Part shown: positions 19,134 through 27,551 of the stretch, piece after piece
Layout: each line of letters opens with the position of its first letter
Position numbering within the stretch: the stretch's first letter is position 1
Assembly: GCA_945897075.1 (NCBI GenBank)
Contig: CAMDEX010000001.1
Location: 1-64,000 of the forward strand
Length of the DNA stretch: 64,000 bases
Reading direction: 5' to 3'
From: Litorilinea aerophila
GTDB taxonomy: Bacteria > Chloroflexota > Anaerolineae > Caldilineales > Caldilineaceae
Position numbers and translations under genes: made by a program
Notes under the pieces: generated by a model
Database searches by the model: none
What the model was told of the DNA's origin: nothing
What the model saw: the letters and a program-made list of their open reading frames with translations, nothing else

Positions 19134-19798
19134 CAGAGCGATCTTCCACGACGATAACGCTTGACGGCGAACGCCACGCCTTCCACGACGGCGAGACAAT
19201 CTACGAAGTGGCGGCGCGGGTGGGCAAGACGATCCCTTCCCTCTGCTACGATCCCCGGCTGGGTGCGTTTGGCGGCTGTCGTCTCTGCGTCGTGCGGGTG
19301 AAGGGTTTGCGCGGGCCGGTGGCTTCCTGCACAACGAAGGCGGTCAACGAGATGGTTGTGGAGACTCGCGATGAAGAGATCGAAGCCTTGCGCAAGACGC
19401 TGTTGGAAATGGTGGCGTCGGAGAACCCGCGGATTGACGTGGACCCGTTGCGCGGCTATGCTTCCCAGGAACTGACGACGCTGGTGGATCGCTACGGCGC
19501 GCGCACGGGCCGCTTTGCGGGCAGCCACTCCGGTCACAGCAAAACCGACGATGCCAACCCCTTCATCCTACGCGATTACGATTTGTGTATCTCCTGCTAT
19601 CGCTGTGTGCGCGTCTGCGCCGAGCAGGAAGGCGACTACGCCATCAGCGTAATGAACCGGGGCTTTCACACGCAGATCACCACTGAATTCAACAACCCGC
19701 TCAAGCAATCCGCCTGCACCTTCTGCGGCCAGTGTGTGCAGACCTGTCCCACCGGCGCGCTGGGGGATCGGAAGGCGATGCGGTACGCAGATATTTGA
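19130..19798 (+). CDS. Formate dehydrogenase Fe-S subunit (NuoG N-terminal-like)
   Basis: This 222-residue electron-transfer subunit has an N-terminal [2Fe-2S] ferredoxin fold with Cys39, Cys50, Cys53 and Cys67. A C-terminal pair of [4Fe-4S] motifs follows: CISCYRCVRVC and CTFCGQCVQTCPTGAL. In many NAD-dependent formate dehydrogenases this module is fused to the N-terminus of the catalytic subunit; here it is a separate gene just upstream of it. It links the NuoF-like subunit to the molybdenum site. A large perfect hairpin separates it from the catalytic gene. Confidence 0.88.
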   Translation: MTERSSTTITLDGERHAFHDGETIYEVAARVGKTIPSLCYDPRLGAFGGCRLCVVRVKGLRGPVASCTTKAVNEMVVETRDEEIEALRKTLLEMVASENPRIDVDPLRGYASQELTTLVDRYGARTGRFAGSHSGHSKTDDANPFILRDYDLCISCYRCVRVCAEQEGDYAISVMNRGFHTQITTEFNNPLKQSACTFCGQCVQTCPTGALGDRKAMRYADI

Positions 19799-19864
19799 TA
19801 TTGGGTATTGGATATTTCGTTGGGATGCCACGGGGTATCCCAACGAAATATCCAATACCCAATA
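19799..19864. repeat. 28-bp perfect inverted repeat between formate dehydrogenase genes
   Basis: The arms 19799-19826 and 19837-19864 are perfect complements around a 10-base loop and contain TATTGGG/CCCAATA heptamer units. The hairpin begins right after the stop codon of the Fe-S subunit and ends 17 bp before the GGAGG of the catalytic subunit. It could adjust subunit ratio by mRNA processing or partial termination; a CCTTTTG tail follows. Confidence 0.9.
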
Positions 19865-19888
19865 CCTTTTGTTTGACCGGAGGTTTCT

Positions 19889-21949
19889 ATGCAATCGAAC
19901 CATTTGACCCAACGGGGAATCACCAAAACCCGCACCATCTGCGGCTACTGCGGCGTGGGCTGTTCGGTGGATCTGCTGGTGCGCGACAAGCGCATCATCG
20001 GCGTCCAACCGGCGATGGATGGCCCCGCCAACGCGGGCGCGCTCTGCGTGAAGGGGCAGTTCGCCTACGATTACGTCCACCACCCGGAGCGGCTGACCCA
20101 TCCGCTGCTGCGCGGCGCGGACGGAAAATTGCACCCGGCCACCTGGGACGAGGCGCTGGACAGGGCCGCGGCGGGCTTTCTGCGCGTGGAGGAAAAACAC
20201 GGACGCCACGCGGTCTACGGCGTGGCATCGGGGCGGGCACCCAACGAAGCCACCTACCTGATGCAGAAATTCATCCGCGTCGGCTACGGCACCCACTACA
20301 TTGACAACTGTAGCCGTGCCTGACACGCCCCCACCGTCGCCGGTCTGGCGGCAGCAATCGGGCGTGGCGCTATGTCCAATCCCCTCTCCGATATGGAAAA
20401 GCCGGATGTGATCTTCTGCATCGGCACAAATATGACCGAAACCCACCCCGTGGCGGCCACGCGGCTGAAGAAGGCCATTACGCGCGGGGCCAAACTGATC
20501 GTTGCGGACCCGCGCCGCATCCGTCTGGCCGAGATGGCCGACCTCTACCTGCCCCTGCGCGTCGGCTCGGATGTGGCCCTGCTCCTGGGGATGGCCCACG
20601 TCATCGCCCGCGAGGGGCTGTACGATCTGGACTTTATGGCGGCGCGCACAGAAGGCTTCGAGGAATTTCTCGATCACGTAGGCCAGTTTACGCCGCAGTG
20701 GGCGGCGGGCATCACCGGCGTCCCAGCCGGCGACATTGAAAAGGCGGGGATACTGTACGGTTCGGCCAAACCGGGGGCCATCTACTACACGCTGGGTATC
20801 ACCGAACACATCTGCGGCGTGGAGAATGTGCAGAGCCTGTGCAACCTGGCCCTGATGACCGGCAACCTGGGCAAAGTCGGCGGCGGCATCAACCCGATGC
20901 GCGGCCAGAACAACATTCAGGGCGCGGGGGACGCCGGGGCGATCCCCAACAACTATGCGGGCTTCCAGTCGGTGAGCAACCCGGCGATCCAGGCCAAATT
21001 TGAGAAAGCCTACGGACGACCCCTGGACACCGAAAAAGGCATCACAAAAGTCACCGCGCTGGATCGCTGCGGCGAGAGTATCTTCGGGATGCTGATTGAC
21101 GGCGAGAATACCGTCGTCTCCGACCCGGACCAGAACCACTGCATCCACGCCCTGAAGAGTCTGGAGCATCTGGTGGTGATTGACATCTTCCTGACCGAGA
21201 CGGCAGAACTGGCCGATGTGGTGCTGCCCGCCGCGGCCTGGGCCGAGGTGGACGGCCACTTTACCAACACCGAGCGGCGCATCCAGCGGGTGCGCAAGGC
21301 CGTACCGCCGCCCGGTGTGGCCCAACCCGACTGGTGGATCATCTCCGCCATCGCCAAACGGATGGGGCTGGCGGGCTTCGACTACGACTCGCCGGCGCAG
21401 GTCTTCAACGAACTGTGCGAACTGTCGCCCATCTATGCGGGTATAGACTGGGATCTGGCGGAGAGCGGCCAATACCAGTGGCCCATCCCCTACAAAGGCC
21501 ATCCCGGCACGCCCCGGCTGCACGAAACCGAATTTACCAACGGCCGGGGCAAGTTCAGCTTCACCAACTACCGCGACCCCGCGGAGGTCATCGACGACGC
21601 CTACCCGGTTTGGCTGACGACAGGACGGCGGCTGGAAAGCTATCACACCCGCACCCAGACCGGCCGCTCCGCCGGGATTGACTATCTGCTTTCCGAGGAG
21701 ACGCTGGAAATTCACCCAGACGACGTGAATGCCTGGGGGCTGGTGGACGGGGGCTGGGCCGAGATGTCCAGTCGGCGCGGTAGCGTGAAGGTGCGCGTCG
21801 AGGCCACCCGCCGCTCGCCCCGGGGCACTGTCTTCACCACTTTTGCCTTCAGCGACGTGCCCATCAACATTCTCACCGGCTCCGGCTACGACCCCATCAC
21901 CGAGACCGCAGAGTTGAAAGTCTGCCCGGTGCGGGTGGTGGCGGCGTGA
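19889..21949 (+). CDS. fdhF: Selenocysteine-containing formate dehydrogenase catalytic subunit
   Basis: This 686-residue molybdopterin oxidoreductase oxidises formate to CO2. The ORF track splits it at TGA 20321-20323, but the frame continues without a shift into CSRA-U-HAPTVAGL, which matches the Sec-His active site of formate dehydrogenase H. Sec is residue 145. The N-terminal [4Fe-4S] ligands are Cys18, Cys21, Cys25 and Cys53. Later blocks include TEGFEEFLDHV, MTGNLGKVGGG, RGQNNIQGAGD and the C-terminal CPVRVV, all family-like. A SECIS hairpin follows the TGA. GGAGG lies six bases before the ATG. Maturation needs FdhD (34.2 kb) and the MoaA pathway. Confidence 0.95.
20321..20366 (+). promoter_or_regulatory. 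Bacterial SECIS element of the formate dehydrogenase gene
   Basis: The UGA (20321-20323) is followed by CACGCCC (20324-20330), which pairs with GGGCGTG (20360-20366). Inside, CGCC (20338-20341) and GGCG (20347-20350) enclose the apical loop GGUCU. The E. coli fdhF SECIS has the same GGUCU in its loop, which SelB recognises. Confidence 0.9.
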
Positions 21950-21997
21950 TCTGTCGGTACCTGGCAGGGATGTGTGCTTATCGTAATGGGTAACGAA

Positions 21998-22049
21998 TGA
22001 ATGAAGCGGAGGCGTGATAACTACTGTTATCATTCCTCCGCTTCATTCA
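21998..22049. terminator. Bidirectional terminator between convergent genes
   Basis: TGAATGAAGCGGAGG and CCTCCGCTTCATTCA are perfect 15-bp arms; a second inner stem TGATAAC/GTTATCA with loop TACT stacks on them. It separates the formate dehydrogenase gene from the RelE-type gene and overlaps the last codons of the latter. Confidence 0.8.
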
Positions 22050-22398
22050 CTAATTCTTTCAGAAGTTGTTGTAGTTCTGCCACCGATACATCGCTTCGGT
22101 CGGACTTGAAGTAGAGAAGCAGAATGTATAGCACAGGCTCTGGTTCATCTTCCACCAGATAGAGCAACCGGTATCCGCTGCTTTTGCCTTTGGCTATATC
22201 ACTATTCGAGATGCGAAGTTTACGCACCCCAAACCCACCTGGGATCACATCGCCCAAGCGGGGTTCCTCAAGCAAAATACTGATCGCGTTCTTGACGTCA
22301 TTATTAACGTTACGAAATCGCTTGAGTTTGCGGACACTCGCTTTGAAAGAGGTTGCCAGGACAACCCTATAGCTCGTCAAGTTCCGCTTCCCAGTCAA
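22030..22398 (-). CDS. RelE/HigB-type toxin
   Basis: This protein of up to 122 residues has the RelE-superfamily layout: ATSFKASVRKLKRF at the start, GVRKLRI and YRLLYLVEDE...YILLLYFKSDR later. Such toxins cut mRNA at the ribosome. The ATG at 22398 overlaps the antitoxin gene by 32 bp; a GTG at about 22365 just after the antitoxin stop is an alternative that would start nearer the fold. The C-terminal tail (AELQQLLKELVNEAEE) is longer than in minimal RelE proteins. Confidence 0.75.
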   Translation of the reverse strand: MTGKRNLTSYRVVLATSFKASVRKLKRFRNVNNDVKNAISILLEEPRLGDVIPGGFGVRKLRISNSDIAKGKSSGYRLLYLVEDEPEPVLYILLLYFKSDRSDVSVAELQQLLKELVNEAEE

Positions 22399-22654
22399 GC
22401 GAAGCTGGCTCTTGCTTTGCCCGCTCAGCCAAGGCTAGAAGATCGAGACTGCCGAAAAGGACAATATCTTCTTCTTCAGCGCGGTTCAGGAGATTGTCGA
22501 GAAACATCTCTTGGCGTATTGCGCTTGTACTTTTCTCCTGCGCGGACGGAGAAAAATCGATGTAATCCCCATAAACCTTTAGCACGCCTGATTGCTGTGG
22601 CCTATCAGGGGACTCTATAGTACTATCTATTGTAATTGTGCTATCGGCTTCCAT
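22367..22654 (-). CDS. Antitoxin of the RelE-type pair
   Basis: This 95-residue protein has an acidic C-terminal half (LDWEAELDEL). No family is firmly recognised, and the assignment rests on position next to the RelE-like gene. The ORF track starts at 22786, but that extension runs into the divergent promoter; ATG 22654, opening MEADSTITIDST, is preferred. The block LFGSLDLLALAERAKQEP may be the toxin-binding helix. Confidence 0.6.
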   Translation of the reverse strand: MEADSTITIDSTIESPDRPQQSGVLKVYGDYIDFSPSAQEKSTSAIRQEMFLDNLLNRAEEEDIVLFGSLDLLALAERAKQEPASLDWEAELDEL

Positions 22655-22763
22655 AACAATATCACTCCGTATGAGACATTCTCGCAAAGGGGCGACGATG
22701 TAAATTTTATTGTAGCACACACGTAAAATCATCGCGAATATCATAAACAGGTAGTCAATCAGA

Positions 22764-23150
22764 ATGAACACCCCTCCCCCTTCCATCTACGATCAGATTC
22801 TGGCCGTTGTACGGCTGATTCCGCCGGGCCGGGTCGCCAGCTATGGGCAGATCGCGTGGATTGTCAACGCGTCTTCGCCCCGGATGGTGGGCTATGCGCT
22901 GGCTGGCCTGCCCAACAATGCGGACGTACCCTGGCAGCGGGTGATCAACAGCCAGGGCGGCATCAGCCCGCGCGGCGATCCCCTCTCCAGCGGCCTTCAG
23001 CGGGAGCTGCTGGCGGCCGAGGGCATCGGATTTGGCCCCGATGGCCGCGTCGATTTTGCCCGCTTCGGCTGGGAGGGAGCCGACCCGGCGTGGCTGGCAG
23101 AGCAGGGCTTCACCGCCCTACCCTGGCCGGGGCGACGCTACCGGCGCTGA
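22764..23150 (+). CDS. Alkyltransferase-like protein (ATL)
   Basis: This 128-residue homologue of the O6-alkylguanine-DNA alkyltransferase DNA-binding domain has the PCHRV active site replaced by PWQRV, so the alkyl-accepting cysteine is missing. ATL proteins with tryptophan at this site bind and flip alkylated guanines and flag them for nucleotide-excision repair. The RIPPGRVASYGQIA and SSPRMVGYAL segments of the winged helix are intact. It stands alone, 27 bp before an NTF2-like gene, with which it may share a transcript. Confidence 0.9.
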   Translation: MNTPPPSIYDQILAVVRLIPPGRVASYGQIAWIVNASSPRMVGYALAGLPNNADVPWQRVINSQGGISPRGDPLSSGLQRELLAAEGIGFGPDGRVDFARFGWEGADPAWLAEQGFTALPWPGRRYRR

Positions 23151-23177
23151 CCTTTTCCACCTCTACAGGAGAATTGT

Positions 23178-23576
23178 ATGAACAAGCAGAGTGACCGATT
23201 GGCCGTCTGGCATCGAGTCGTCTTCGAGCGGGACGACGCGGGGCTGGAAGCACTCCTGGCCGCGGATGTCCGTTTTCGCTCGCCCTTTTTCTGGAAGGCG
23301 AAGGAGGGGTCAGCCATCGCCAGCGCGATTCTGCGCGCGGCGACAGCCGTTTTCAGCGACTTCACCTATCAACGCGAGTGGCTGGACGGCAACGATTGGG
23401 CGTTGGAGTTCAGCGCCAAAGTGGGTGATCTGTCGGTGAAGGGGATCGATCTGATCCGTTGGAACGACGCTGGGCAGATTGTGGAGTTTGAGGTGCTGGT
23501 ACGCCCGGCCAACGGTTTGCAGGCGCTGGGGATGGCGATGGCGGCCAGACTGGCGGAGATGGGGGTAGTACTATAG
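23178..23576 (+). CDS. SnoaL/NTF2-like protein
   Basis: This 132-residue protein has the cone-shaped NTF2/SnoaL pattern: an N-terminal helix (HRVVFERDDAGLEALLAADVRFRSPFF) and a curved sheet with KGIDLIRWNDAGQIVEFEVLVRP. Members include isomerases, hydrolases and simple binding proteins, so no reaction is assigned. ACAGGAGAATTGT gives the ribosome site. It is convergent with the selenoprotein gene, from which a repeat hairpin separates it. Confidence 0.75.
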   Translation: MNKQSDRLAVWHRVVFERDDAGLEALLAADVRFRSPFFWKAKEGSAIASAILRAATAVFSDFTYQREWLDGNDWALEFSAKVGDLSVKGIDLIRWNDAGQIVEFEVLVRPANGLQALGMAMAARLAEMGVVL

Positions 23577-23645
23577 GTATTGGGTATTGGGTATTTCGTA
23601 GTCGATCCATCTCTACCAAATTTCCAATACCCAATACCTTCTTTT
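23576..23645. terminator. TATTGGG inverted repeat between convergent genes
   Basis: GGTATTGGGTATTGGG and its complement CCAATACCCAATACC form a long imperfect hairpin with a T-rich tail (TTCTTTTTT). It serves the end of the NTF2-like gene and lies against the end of the selenoprotein gene. The unit period is 7 bp. Confidence 0.75.
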
Positions 23646-23912
23646 TTAGTTCCTCGGCATCGGCTCGATGCCCAGACCCTCGCTGAAACGGCGCACCAGT
23701 TCGCCTTCCTCGGCATGTCGCCCCTCAGACTTCTTGCTATAGATCACTTTGTCGGCGACCAACACTTCAAAGCGCCCCCCACTGGAAGGGATGAGTTTGA
23801 CGTTTTCAATGACCGGTGTGAAATTCTCCAATAATTCGGCCGTCGCACGGACGGCGCGGGATGTGTAGTTTCATTGTACGCAGTATTCAATGCTCACAGC
23901 GTATTTCTGCAT
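23646..23912 (-). CDS. SelW/Rdx-family selenoprotein (CxxU)
   Basis: This 88-residue thioredoxin-like selenoprotein has its active site as CVQU, with Sec at codon 14 (TGA, minus strand 23873-23871). The ORF track shows only the last 61 codons from a TTG. Reading upstream gives MQKYAVSIEYC-V-Q-U-NYTSRAVRATAELL, the Rdx/SelW N-terminus, in the same frame as IPSSGGRFEVLVADKVIYSKK and EGRHAEEGEL, its C-terminal hallmarks. AGAGGAGA lies seven to eight bases before ATG 23912. A hairpin suitable as a SECIS follows the TGA. Rdx proteins are thought to act in thiol redox control. The alternative, a stop in a pseudogene, is less likely because CxxU falls exactly where the family has CxxC/U. Confidence 0.88.
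23839..23873 (-). promoter_or_regulatory. Candidate SECIS of the SelW-like gene
   Basis: On the minus strand the UGA (23873-23871) is followed after 15 nt by GCCGUC (23855-23850), loop CGUGC, and GACGGC (23844-23839). The 6-bp perfect stem, the 5-nt loop with a G in its first two bases and the 21-nt distance fit the loose bacterial SECIS consensus. Confidence 0.7.
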
Positions 23913-24167
23913 GACCTGTCTCCTCTGCAATGGGTTGCCTGCTCTCCTCCAAAAAGAGGCACAAGGCAGTATAAAAAACGTAGTGCCCAGTGATTATACC
24001 TTACCCCGAAGATTCCACGCAACTACTGGCAACTGATAACGACGAAAAAAAGAATGCAGATTTCGCAGATTCAATCCGTGTGAATCCGTGAAAATCCGTG
24101 GCAATCCCTGTTCTTATTTTCACATGAGGTGGTTTGATTTGAGTCCCGTTCTACTCGGTGATATAGT
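23913..24167. other. Intergenic region with ATCCGTG repeats
   Basis: Apart from the ribosome site of the selenoprotein, this gap holds AATCCGTGTGAATCCGTGAAAAT-type direct repeats (about 24076-24105) of the family seen at 8525 and 29115. No ORF or RNA gene is recognised. It is the divergent promoter space for the selenoprotein and the lipoprotein gene. Confidence 0.5.
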
Positions 24168-25538
24168 ATGGCTATGCAAAATCAGACGAAAGATAGCCTT
24201 TTTGTTCAGGGCGAAGCAGATCAGGCAGGTATTAACGAAAACAGAACTGGGGCGAGCCAAGACGACAAGAACCAGACAAATGAAGTGGGCCGTTCGTCAA
24301 AGTGGAGCCGTCGCCGCTTCTTAGGCGGCGTGGCAGCCGGCGTGGGTCTGCTGGCGGTGGGCTGCGGATCGGACGATCCTACCCCAACACCAACCAAGAC
24401 ACCACTCCCCGCCACCGCCCAGACTGCGTCCCCGGTAGGAACGCCTGCCGATGGCATATACAACCAGCACCTGCCGTTTGTGCGTTCCCAGGCCCTATCG
24501 CCCGTCGCACAGCCGACGCTGACGCCAACGCCGCCGAAGGTTGCCGAGGCTACGCCCGTGCCACCCACAGAGACACCGGTTGCTACGCCCTTTCCGCCGG
24601 GGCCGCCAAGCAAATTGGGGATATTTGTCTCGCGCAACGATCCCCAACTCTTTGAATTGTTGGCGACGGGTGGGGTGGCGGTGGTCAAGACGCTGGAATT
24701 GGATGTCAATTTTGCCAAGCAGATCAAAGAGACGTCGCCGCGCACGAAACTGATCGGGCGCATCGATCTGCCCCAGTTGCATCTGGATTCGATTGACCCT
24801 TTGACCGCGGCCAGGAGTTTCGTAGACGCCCTGCTGGTCTTTGCGGACGACGGACGTCGGCGCGAAACCTATGACGGCTGGGAAGCCTACAACGAGCCTG
24901 TGGCGGGCAACGGCGACGAGATGGCGAAGTTGGCCGATTTCGAGGCGGAACGCATCCGTCTGCTGGCCGAGCGGGGCATCCGCAGCGTCATCGGCAACTT
25001 TGGCACGGGCCAACCGCCGCTGGAGATGTGGGAACGTTTTCTGCCCGCACTACAGGCGACCAAAGAGTACGACGGCTGGCTGGGCTTGCATGAATATTCG
25101 GCACCGACGATCTATCATTTGAGTACACGGGATGGCGCGGGGCGCTATCCGGGGGTGACAGCGGGCGACACGGGCTGGCTGACCCTGCGCTACCGTCAGG
25201 TCTACAACCAGATTTTACGGCCGGCGGGGCTGGAGATTCCTCTGGTGATGACCGAAATGGGGGTGGATGGGCTGGTGGCAGAACGGCCCGGCCCGCTCGA
25301 TGCCCGCGGCTGGATTGATTTTCAGCAGTACTGGGCCGACAACGGCTACGGTCTGTGGGGGCCGGGGGCGTATGTGGAGCAGCTGGTCTGGTACGACCAA
25401 GCCATGCAGCAGGATGCCTACGTTCTCGGCGGCACGATCTATGCGTTGGCAGCCAGCCCTGGCTGGCAGAGCTACGAGATCGGCGGTGTGGTGACGCAGG
25501 TGTTGAAGCAGTATTTGAGTGTTCACGCGGGAGCGTGA
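24168..25538 (+). CDS. Tat-exported lipoprotein with a glycoside-hydrolase-like barrel
   Basis: This 456-residue extracytoplasmic protein has a twin-arginine signal (SRRRFLGG, near residue 48) leading to a lipobox LAVGC, so it should be exported folded and lipid-anchored. A Pro/Thr-rich linker (about residues 70-145) follows. The C-terminal 300 residues resemble a TIM-barrel glycosidase of the GH5/GH39/GH-A kind: DGWEAYNEP with the proton-donor-like NE, and [10 protein letters not shown] with a nucleophile-like E. The substrate is unknown. The 48 residues before the Tat motif are unusually long and hydrophilic; an internal start (ATG 24174) removes only two. Confidence 0.7.
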   Translation: MAMQNQTKDSLFVQGEADQAGINENRTGASQDDKNQTNEVGRSSKWSRRRFLGGVAAGVGLLAVGCGSDDPTPTPTKTPLPATAQTASPVGTPADGIYNQHLPFVRSQALSPVAQPTLTPTPPKVAEATPVPPTETPVATPFPPGPPSKLGIFVSRNDPQLFELLATGGVAVVKTLELDVNFAKQIKETSPRTKLIGRIDLPQLHLDSIDPLTAARSFVDALLVFADDGRRRETYDGWEAYNEPVAGNGDEMAKLADFEAERIRLLAERGIRSVIGNFGTGQPPLEMWERFLPALQATKEYDGWLGLHEYSAPTIYHLSTRDGAGRYPGVTAGDTGWLTLRYRQVYNQILRPAGLEIPLVMTEMGVDGLVAERPGPLDARGWIDFQQYWADNGYGLWGPGAYVEQLVWYDQAMQQDAYVLGGTIYALAASPGWQSYEIGGVVTQVLKQYLSVHAGA

Positions 25539-25562
25539 GCGCACAACAACGATTGAGGACTA

Positions 25563-25730
25563 GCGCCGGTTGAGTAGGCGGGTGTTGTTTCCCGCCGTAT
25601 CGAAACCTTTAGATTGATCCTATCGAAATCCAGCGGGTCAGCGCTTTTATGCGCCCCACCCGTTCGCTTGATTTCGATACGCCTCGCAGACGCAGAATCC
25701 TTCGGATTCTGACGGCTACTCAATCAGCGC
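25563..25730. repeat. MITE-like element, copy B
   Basis: This is the longest copy (168 bp). Terminal inverted repeats GCGCCGGTTGAGTAGGC and GGCTACTCAATCAGCGC match copy A. The inside holds CCCGTTCGCTTGATTTCGAT and a small hairpin AGAATCCTTCGGATTCT. TTTCACG/CTTCACG heptamers follow at about 25777-25797. Confidence 0.8.
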
Positions 25731-25835
25731 TCACTGGACTCGACTCATTTAATTGCGTGAGATCGCCGAATACTTTCACGCTTCACGCTTCACGTTTCAA
25801 AGAATCAAATTTCCTCCTTTCCAGGAGTTTTGTCC

Positions 25836-26216
25836 GTGTCACTTTCCATTATTCACATCGGCCTTGCCCAGAGCGCCACACTTTTTATGATCGCGCTGGG
25901 TGTGTGGGCGATTGTCTTTCGTCTGCGTTCCCGCCCGCTGGACGGTAGCTGGTATGGCGGGCTGGCTGTGGGCGAGATTTTGATGGTTGTCCAGTTTGCC
26001 ATCGGCTGGATTCTCTACGGCCAGGGGTTGGGCGACAATCTGCCCAGGGCCTTTGTCCACATTCTCTACGGTGCGGTGGCTGTGATTACCCTTCCTGCTG
26101 CTTACGCCTATCTGAGTAAAATGGAAGATGAGAATGTGAAGTCAATTCTTTTTGCGATTGTCTGCTTCTTTTTGATGGAGGTCGTGATTCGCGCCCGTGT
26201 CGTGGCGATAGTGTAG
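25836..26216 (+). CDS. Small four-helix membrane protein, unknown
   Basis: This 126-residue protein has four hydrophobic segments (starting near [48 protein letters not shown] and [16 protein letters not shown]). GTG 25836 has AGGAG eight bases upstream; the TTG at 25830 used by the ORF track would be too close. No enzyme motif is visible. It stands alone in front of the HNH gene. Confidence 0.7.
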   Translation: MSLSIIHIGLAQSATLFMIALGVWAIVFRLRSRPLDGSWYGGLAVGEILMVVQFAIGWILYGQGLGDNLPRAFVHILYGAVAVITLPAAYAYLSKMEDENVKSILFAIVCFFLMEVVIRARVVAIV

Positions 26217-26260
26217 GCGTCCCAGCCGCTGGAGAGGCGTGGGACGCAAAAGGTGTCCCA

Positions 26261-26794
26261 ATGGCTAAGTCAGTGCTTGTGCTCAACGCTACATTTGAAC
26301 CGCTCAGTCTGGTCTCTGTGCGTCGCGCCGTCGTTCTGCTGCTGCACGAAAAGGCGGAACTGGTGGAGGCCACCGAACGGATGTTGTCCAGCGCCAGCCG
26401 CGCCTTTCCGGAGCCGCTGGTGATTCGGCTCACCCGTTATGTGCGTCTGCCCCACCGCACAGTCCCGCCCACCCGCTCGGGTGTGATGCTGCGCGACGCC
26501 TACACCTGCCAGTATTGCGGTGATACACCGGGCCGCTACGAGTTGACGGTGGATCACGTGGTGCCGCGCAGCCGAGGCGGCGGTCACGGCTGGGAAAATC
26601 TCACCACAGCCTGCAAGCGTTGCAACCACAAGAAGGGCAGCCAACTCTTGGAGGAGGCCCAAATGACGCTGCTGCGCAAGCCCTTCGAGCCGAGTTATAT
26701 CGCTCTGGTGTTGTTGAGCAACCCCATCGCGGCCAACTATTGGGAAACAATGATGAACGGGGCACTGCACGCCAATGACTATGCCGGCCTATGA
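26261..26794 (+). CDS. HNH endonuclease family protein
   Basis: This 177-residue protein has an N-terminal domain ([18 protein letters not shown]) typical of a widespread HNH subfamily, then the HNH nuclease core: [23 protein letters not shown], and [10 protein letters not shown]. The two CxxC pairs bind structural zinc, and the DH pair is catalytic. The cellular role of this subfamily is not settled; no intron or restriction context is present. The last 20 bp overlap the next gene. Confidence 0.88.
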   Translation: MAKSVLVLNATFEPLSLVSVRRAVVLLLHEKAELVEATERMLSSASRAFPEPLVIRLTRYVRLPHRTVPPTRSGVMLRDAYTCQYCGDTPGRYELTVDHVVPRSRGGGHGWENLTTACKRCNHKKGSQLLEEAQMTLLRKPFEPSYIALVLLSNPIAANYWETMMNGALHANDYAGL

Positions 26795-27416
26795 CGCACA
26801 CCAGGAGCTTCTCGCTTCGGTGGTACGCCGCATCGGGGATCTGAACGAACAATCACTGCTACAACTCTCCCAGCACATCAGCTATCTGAAGTGGCAGGAA
26901 GAGCTGTGGCACAGCCTGTTGGACGAGGCAGAGGCCGACGACGAGGGCCTCCGTCTCGTTTGGAAATATGACCTGCTGGATCACTTCGCCGCGGCGCGCA
27001 AAGAGGCCACCCGTCAGCCCGACCTGATGGAAATCAAAGTGGGCGTGGCCTCTGCGGGGATGATCCAGCAGTTGGCGCTCTGGCAGCATCCGCCCGTCGT
27101 CGGCAGCGCGGTGGTGGAATACGAAATCCACGTGCCGGTGGCGATTGACCGGCTGCGTATGCACTTCGCCGTGGGCATCCGCGACGGCGCGCTGATGGAG
27201 GGTGACAACCTGTGCGCCTTCCGCGTCTACGTCAACGGGATGCGTCTGTGGAGTACCACCAAACAGATCTGCGTCTGGGAGCGCCACCATCTCGACCTGC
27301 CCAACCTGGCCGGACAGACGGCGATTGTCCAACTGATGACCGACAGTCTGGGCGACAACCGCTGGAATTGGGCGGTCTGGGCCGAGCCGCAGTTGTTGGG
27401 ATACGCGGCGGAATGA
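26775..27416 (+). CDS. Conserved hypothetical, probable binding domain
   Basis: This 213-residue protein has an N-terminal charged helical part (about residues 1-85, with [15 protein letters not shown]) and a beta-rich C-terminal part with [13 protein letters not shown] and [13 protein letters not shown]. The latter resembles NPCBM-type carbohydrate-binding sandwiches. No signal peptide is seen. ATG 26775 or ATG 26781 may start it; both lie in the HNH gene, so translation is coupled. No function is assigned. Confidence 0.6.
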   Translation: MTMPAYDAHQELLASVVRRIGDLNEQSLLQLSQHISYLKWQEELWHSLLDEAEADDEGLRLVWKYDLLDHFAAARKEATRQPDLMEIKVGVASAGMIQQLALWQHPPVVGSAVVEYEIHVPVAIDRLRMHFAVGIRDGALMEGDNLCAFRVYVNGMRLWSTTKQICVWERHHLDLPNLAGQTAIVQLMTDSLGDNRWNWAVWAEPQLLGYAAE

Positions 27417-27538
27417 GAAGGGAGGAAGGGAGGATAAGAAGAGTACCGCCACATTCCACCTGCCACCTGCAACCTGCCACCCGCAACTTTCCACCTGCAA
27501 CTTTCCACCTGCCACCTGCCACTCACCCTCTTTTGCCT
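27417..27538. repeat. CACCTGC heptamer array
   Basis: A GAAGGGAG octamer pair (27417-27433) is followed by about ten degenerate heptamers of the CACCTGC/AACTTTC kind (about 27457-27526). The unit is the complement of the GCAGGTG array that lies inside the YfhO-like gene at 45.65 kb. It fills the gap before the YhhN gene. Confidence 0.8.
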
Positions 27539-27551
27539 TTTGCCTTCTCTT

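Noticed and set aside
19889-20323. Formate dehydrogenase as a pseudogene broken by a stop
   Set aside because: The stop is a TGA exactly at the Sec position, with no frameshift and with a SECIS hairpin behind it.
19568-22033. 821-codon open frame on the minus strand
   Set aside because: It is antisense to two formate dehydrogenase genes with clear motifs and runs through the intergenic hairpin. High GC at third positions keeps antisense frames open.
22764-23150. DNA alkyltransferase (MGMT/Ogt) activity
   Set aside because: The active-site cysteine is replaced by tryptophan (PWQRV), so it is annotated as alkyltransferase-like.
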